Below, one piece after another: positions 6,743-10,176 of a stretch of DNA of 10,176 nt. A program made the position numbers and the translations under genes. Under the pieces are notes generated by a model. The model had not been told where the DNA came from and ran no database searches. It saw only the letters and a list, made by a program, of their open reading frames with translations. Location: the NCBI GenBank assembly GCA_964614375.1, contig CAZTLI010000173.1, positions 1 to 10,176 of the forward strand, given 5' to 3'. The stretch's first letter is position 1. The number at the start of each line of letters is the position of its first letter. The stretch is from CAZTLI01 sp964614375 (GTDB lineage Bacteria > Chloroflexota > Anaerolineae > Aggregatilineales > Phototrophicaceae).

Positions 6743-7360
6743 GTGTCCAACATCCAAACTGTCACCACCCGCCTGCGTGAACTGGACTGGTCGTGGGCGC
6801 GCCTGGTCTCCAATCTGCTAAGTCCGCCGATGGTGTGGGCGGCGCTGGCCTTTCCGATTGCCTTCCGCGAGGCCGAATCGCAGACACAGGCGTTGATGTG
6901 GGCAGTGGTGTATGGCGTGATGGTGTGTTTGCTGCCCGTTCTCTATATCGCGGTCATGGTCTGGCGCGGCAAAATTAGCGATATGCACATGCGGCATCGG
7001 CGTGAACGGATGATACCATTTATGGTGTCGCTGGTCTGCACGACCATCGCATGGTGGACACTGCGCTTTATGGGCGCGCCGTCGGTACTGCCGGTGCTGG
7101 CGATTTTCACGCTGGTACAAATCGCGATTATGACCGCCATCACCTTCGTCTGGCAAATCAGTATGCACACGATGACCATCGGCGGCGCGGCGATGGCGAT
7201 TGCCGTCATCTTTGGCACAAGTGTCGGCATGTTATTCGTGCCGATTGCGGTGCTGGTTAGCGCGGCACGCCTCAAACTGAAGCGGCATACCCCCGCGCAG
7301 ATTATCGCGGGCGTCCTCGTCGGCGCGCTGGTGCCCGCGCTGGTGCTCGTCGTCATGTGA
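6743..7360 (+). CDS. PAP2-like integral membrane protein with altered phosphatase motifs
   Basis: This small membrane protein (205 residues from the GTG) has about six hydrophobic helices. The GTG is preferred because AAGGA lies 7 nt upstream. The in-frame ATG at 6725 adds six residues but has no Shine-Dalgarno sequence. Three segments line up with the PAP2 lipid-phosphatase signatures KX6RP, PSGH and SRX5HX3D: K77-X6-R84 followed by His, I139-S140-M141-H142, and A175-R176-X5-H182-X3-Q186. The core Lys, Arg and both His residues are present, but the Asp that normally assists the nucleophilic His is Gln and the Ser before Arg is Ala. PAP2 enzymes dephosphorylate lipid phosphates at the membrane. 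Whether this one is active is unclear, as sequences of this kind are often simply labelled PAP2 family. It could also be an unrelated membrane protein with chance matches. It is probably monocistronic. Confidence 0.75.
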   Translation: MSNIQTVTTRLRELDWSWARLVSNLLSPPMVWAALAFPIAFREAESQTQALMWAVVYGVMVCLLPVLYIAVMVWRGKISDMHMRHRRERMIPFMVSLVCTTIAWWTLRFMGAPSVLPVLAIFTLVQIAIMTAITFVWQISMHTMTIGGAAMAIAVIFGTSVGMLFVPIAVLVSAARLKLKRHTPAQIIAGVLVGALVPALVLVVM

Positions 7361-7423
7361 ATACTATTGGCGCTCTGAAGCATCGGGGCGTCAAAATAGC
7401 CGTTCAGCCAGCCGCATTTCAAC

Positions 7424-7429
7424 TATAAT
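7424..7429 (+). promoter_or_regulatory. Perfect TATAAT hexamer, distal candidate -10
   Basis: TATAAT occurs 142 nt before the MBL-rhodanese start codon. No convincing -35 is found at normal distance (CGTTCA at 7401-7406, with a 17-nt spacer, is weak). If used, it would give a leader of about 135 nt. Confidence 0.3.
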
Positions 7430-7523
7430 GTGGGCATTTTGCCCGGTGACAAGCTGGCCGGCTGACCAGCAAAAGCCTGTCTGTTGGTTGCGATTCTGTA
7501 TCATTGCTCCCCATGGAATCCTC

Positions 7524-7529
7524 TATAAT
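7524..7529 (+). promoter_or_regulatory. Perfect TATAAT hexamer, proximal candidate -10 of the MBL-rhodanese gene
   Basis: A second TATAAT sits 42 nt before the ATG at 7571 and would give a leader of about 35 nt containing the AAGGGGG ribosome site. The region 16-18 nt upstream has no good -35. Position makes this the likelier of the two promoters. Confidence 0.4.
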
Positions 7530-7570
7530 ACAGCTATGCACATCACGGTCTCATTCAAAGGGGGTGTTTT

Positions 7571-8962
7571 ATGCTCCTGAAATATTTTTATGATTCTAAA
7601 CTCGCGCAGGCGTCCTACATGGTCGCGTGTCAGGCGTGCGGGGTCGCGCTGGTGATTGACCCTTCGCGCGACATTACACCCTATCTGCAATTCGCCAAAG
7701 CCGAAGGGATGCACATCACGCATGTGACCGAGACACACATTCACGCCGATTATGTCAGCGGCAGTCGTGAATTGGCGCGGGCGACGGGCGCGAGCTTGTA
7801 TCTATCGGCGATGGGCGATGCTGTCTGGCAGTATGAATTTGCAGGCGACACGGTTAGGCATTTGCGCGACGGCGATACCTTCATGGTCGGCAATGTGTGT
7901 GTGGAGGCGCTGCACACGCCCGGTCACACACCGGAGCACATCAGCTTTCAGATAACCGATACCGCAGGCGCAGATAAACCCATCGGCATCTTCACAGGCG
8001 ATTTTATCTTCGTCGGCACAGTCGGACGCCCCGATTTGCTGGAAGAAGCGGCGGGTATCATGGGCACGAAAGAACGCGGTGCGCGTCAGCAGTTCGCCAA
8101 CATCCAACGCTTTAAACAGCTGCCCGATTATCTGCAAATCTGGCCCGGTCATGGCGCGGGCAGTGCCTGTGGCAAAGGATTGGGGTCGATTCCATCAACG
8201 ACACTCGGTTATGAAAAGTTGTTCAATCCCGCCTTTCAATTCGATGACGAAGCGGCGTTTGTGGCGTGGCTGCTCGATAGCCAACCAGAAGCGCCCTATT
8301 ATTTCGCGCGGATGAAACAGGTCAATCGCGAAGGGCCTGCGCTGTTGGGTGATTTGCCACAGCCAAAGGCACTGACTCAAGCGCAAGTGGAAGCCCATAT
8401 CGACTCCGGCGCGCTGGTGATTGACGCCCGTCGTGAGGCGCGCTTCGCCGCCGGGCATTTACCCGGCACGCTGGGCATTCCCGGCAGTTCCGATCACTTC
8501 AGCACATACGCGGGCTGGTACGTGGACTATGCCCAACCGACCTATCTCATCGCGCCGCAAAACGCCATCGCGCGGTTGGTCATGGAACTGCGCGCGATAG
8601 GCGTAGACGCCATTCCGGGTTATCTACCGGCTGAACAAGTGCAGGACACGGTTGCTAAGGTGAAGCACATGACCGCGCGCGACATCTTCGAGCAAAACAT
8701 GCCCATCCTCGATGTGCGCGGCGCGGACGAATATGCTGAACAGCACATTCCCCATGCACAGCACATTCCGATGGGTTACATTCCGCAGCGCCTGGACGCC
8801 ATCCCGCGCGACCGCCCGCTGGCGGTGCAGTGCGGCGGCGGCACACGCTCACAGGTCGTCATCAGCCTGCTGCAAAAACATGGTTTCGCCAACCTCATCA
8901 ACCTCAAAGGCGGCATAGATGCGTGGCAGCGTGACGGCCTGCCGCTGGGACGGGGTCACTGA
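7571..8962 (+). CDS. CstB-like persulfide dioxygenase: metallo-beta-lactamase domain plus two rhodanese domains
   Basis: The protein has 463 residues, close to the ~445 of S. aureus CstB. Residues 1-220 are a metallo-beta-lactamase fold of the ETHE1/persulfide dioxygenase group: THIHADYVSG (H56, H58, D60), TPGHT (H119), TGD (D144) and WPGHGAGSACGK (H194). By analogy with ETHE1, the mononuclear iron ligands would be H56, H119 and D144. Residues about 265-362 form a first rhodanese-like domain that keeps DARREARFAAGHLPG but has no Cys where the active loop should be (YLIAPQNAIA), so it is a pseudo-rhodanese. Residues about 366-460 form a second rhodanese domain with C421 in CGGGTRS, the expected catalytic loop. 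The enzyme should oxidise low-molecular-weight persulfides to sulfite and join it with sulfane sulfur to give thiosulfate, detoxifying sulfide in the cytoplasm. The start has AAGGGGG 6 nt upstream. No CsoR/CstR-type regulator or sulfide:quinone oxidoreductase gene is in the window. Confidence 0.93.
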   Translation: MLLKYFYDSKLAQASYMVACQACGVALVIDPSRDITPYLQFAKAEGMHITHVTETHIHADYVSGSRELARATGASLYLSAMGDAVWQYEFAGDTVRHLRDGDTFMVGNVCVEALHTPGHTPEHISFQITDTAGADKPIGIFTGDFIFVGTVGRPDLLEEAAGIMGTKERGARQQFANIQRFKQLPDYLQIWPGHGAGSACGKGLGSIPSTTLGYEKLFNPAFQFDDEAAFVAWLLDSQPEAPYYFARMKQVNREGPALLGDLPQPKALTQAQVEAHIDSGALVIDARREARFAAGHLPGTLGIPGSSDHFSTYAGWYVDYAQPTYLIAPQNAIARLVMELRAIGVDAIPGYLPAEQVQDTVAKVKHMTARDIFEQNMPILDVRGADEYAEQHIPHAQHIPMGYIPQRLDAIPRDRPLAVQCGGGTRSQVVISLLQKHGFANLINLKGGIDAWQRDGLPLGRGH

Positions 8963-8995
8963 GTCATCTGTTTCAATATGGCCTGATGTGGCCTA

Positions 8996-9022
8996 TTGGC
9001 ATAGGGCAGCGGAAGGTACAAT
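8996..9022 (+). promoter_or_regulatory. Candidate promoter of the M32 carboxypeptidase gene
   Basis: TTGGCA (8996-9001) and TACAAT (9017-9022) are near-consensus -35 and -10 hexamers, though the 15-nt spacer is shorter than the preferred 17. They lie 41 nt before the start codon in the 100-nt gap after the MBL-rhodanese gene, which has no visible terminator, so read-through is also possible. Confidence 0.35.
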
Positions 9023-9062
9023 AGGGCGCATAGTTTTGGAGTCTTTTGGAAGGGAACGTGTG

Positions 9063-10176
9063 ATGGGTGAAAAGTATCAGGCTCTGGTCAAACATCTGAG
9101 CGAAATTAGCAATCTGGGCAATGTCGGGTCGCTGCTGGCGTGGGATATGCGGACGAAAATGCCGCCTGCGGGAGTCAAGGCACGGGGCGCACAATTGGCG
9201 ACTGTCGCCCGCATTCGCCATGAAATGCTCACCAGTGACGAAACCGCCCGTTTGCTTGAAGACGCTGCCGCCGAAGTTGATGGCGCAGATTATGATTCCG
9301 ACGAAGCCAGTATGGTGCGCGTCGCCAAACACGACTACGAATCCGCCACCAAACTGCCATCCGATTTCGTCGCGGAATTGCAGGCGCTGGCATCCGAAGG
9401 TCAGAGTATCTGGGCGAAAGCCCGCGCCAACAGCGACTTTAGCGCCTTTGAACCGACCCTGGCGCGCATGATTGACCTGAAACTGCGCGAGGCGGAACTG
9501 CGCGGTTATGAAGACCACCCCTATGACGCCCTGCTCAATCAATACGAACCCGGCATGAAAACATCAGAGGTCAAAGCGATATTCGATGCCCATAAACCCG
9601 CGCTCATCGACCTTGTGACCGCCATCAGCGAACAACAAGACCGGGTGGACGATTCGTGTTTGCACCAACCGTTCGACATCGACCAGCAGCGCGCGTTTGG
9701 TTTGGAGATCGTCAAACAAATTGGCTTTGACTTCGAGCGCGGACGCCAGGACGAGACCGTCCATCCCTTCGCCATTTCGTTCGCGCGCAATGATGTTCGC
9801 ATCACCACCCGGTTTAATCCCAATTTCCTCAATCCGGCGCTGTTCGGCCTGATGCACGAAGCCGGGCACGGAATGCACGCCCAGGGCTATGCCGAGTCGA
9901 TTGATGGCACACCGCTGGGCAGTTTTGGCGGGTCGATGTCGCTCGGCGTCGCAGAATCGCAATCGCGGACGTGGGAGAATCTGGTTGGGCGCAGTCGTGG
10001 TTTCTGGGGATGGGCGTATCCGCAGTTGCAAGCGACCTTCCCCGACCAGCTTGGCGATGTCGATGTCGAGACATTCTATCGCGCCATCAACACGGTGCAG
10101 CGGTCATTCATCCGTGTCGAGGCCGATGAAGTGACCTATAACCTGCACATTATGGTGCGCCTCGAAATGGAAATCG
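9063..10176 (+). CDS. M32-family metallocarboxypeptidase, 3' end cut by window edge
   Basis: The frame is open from the ATG at 9063 to the right edge: 371 codons of the roughly 500 usual for the family. The ATG follows GGAAGGGA with a spacer of about 8 nt; a GTG immediately before it (9060) is an alternative start. The N-terminal half is helical and begins with YQALVKHLSEI and the LLAWDMRTKMP segment typical of M32 enzymes. The zinc site is clear: HEAGH at H265-H269, then GVAESQSRTWEN with E298 as the third ligand. DETVHPFAISF and DVRITTRF precede the HEXXH as in the Thermus and Pyrococcus enzymes. These cytoplasmic, metal-dependent enzymes remove C-terminal residues from peptides (most amino acids, usually poorly Pro), probably for peptide turnover. 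The last quarter, which includes further active-site residues, lies outside the window. No neighbour in the window suggests a specialised role. Confidence 0.95.
   Translation, partial: MGEKYQALVKHLSEISNLGNVGSLLAWDMRTKMPPAGVKARGAQLATVARIRHEMLTSDETARLLEDAAAEVDGADYDSDEASMVRVAKHDYESATKLPSDFVAELQALASEGQSIWAKARANSDFSAFEPTLARMIDLKLREAELRGYEDHPYDALLNQYEPGMKTSEVKAIFDAHKPALIDLVTAISEQQDRVDDSCLHQPFDIDQQRAFGLEIVKQIGFDFERGRQDETVHPFAISFARNDVRITTRFNPNFLNPALFGLMHEAGHGMHAQGYAESIDGTPLGSFGGSMSLGVAESQSRTWENLVGRSRGFWGWAYPQLQATFPDQLGDVDVETFYRAINTVQRSFIRVEADEVTYNLHIMVRLEMEI

Noticed and set aside
7437..7480. Possible terminator GCTGG-CCGGCTGA-CCAGC after the PAP2-like gene
   Set aside because: The stem is only five base pairs and is followed by AAAAGCC, with no T run.
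8973..9542. 189-residue minus-strand frame opposite the carboxypeptidase start
   Set aside because: The plus strand carries unmistakable M32 sequence with a ribosome site; the antisense frame has no domain.
1..10176. A single multi-gene defence island
   Set aside because: Only the TIR-WD40 gene has a possible link to immunity; the other genes are transport, envelope, sulfur-detoxification and peptidase functions, with no restriction, CRISPR, toxin-antitoxin or integrase genes.

Overview
The window looks like chromosomal DNA from a free-living, moderately GC-rich bacterium, most likely Chloroflexota (Anaerolineae-like). I infer this from the gene mix: a membrane-anchored TIR/WD40 protein of a type common in Cyanobacteria and Chloroflexota, a LiaF-like toast-rack protein, a small PAP2-like membrane protein, a fused metallo-beta-lactamase/double-rhodanese enzyme, an M32 carboxypeptidase and a secreted PPC-like protein. 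There is no rRNA or other taxonomic marker, so the assignment is tentative. I see no tRNA, rRNA, CRISPR array, transposase or integrase.

Layout. Positions 1-2354 (minus) hold most of one large gene, cut by the left edge: an N-terminal TIR domain, a transmembrane helix, a short coiled coil and at least ten WD40 blades. A 238-bp divergent intergenic region separates it from an EamA/DMT-type transporter (2593-3522, plus). Next is a secreted protein (3646-5385, plus) with a signal peptide. Its body is two copies, identical at every base, of a 764-bp unit joined by a Gly/Ser/Ala-rich linker; each copy looks like a pair of PPC-like beta-sandwich modules. A strong 12-bp-stem terminator (5413-5451) ends this gene and lies between it and a convergent LiaF-like toast-rack membrane protein (5471-6388, minus). 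A 350-bp non-coding region follows, with a candidate extended -10 promoter and short GGCTGAC direct repeats. Then come a PAP2-like integral membrane protein (6743-7360, plus), a CstB-like persulfide dioxygenase/rhodanese fusion (7571-8962, plus), and the first ~371 codons of an M32 metallocarboxypeptidase (9063 to the right edge, plus).

The genes do not form one obvious pathway or operon. Most have their own upstream gap, and several have a recognisable -10 element and Shine-Dalgarno sequence. Four of the seven products are membrane or exported proteins. The two items most worth a second look are the perfect 764-bp in-frame tandem duplication in the secreted protein gene and the membrane-tethered TIR-WD40 protein, which has no NTPase/STAND module in the visible part. 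Neither is clearly a new system: TIR-WD40 proteins of this layout are known, and the duplication may be recent evolution, gene conversion or an assembly effect.
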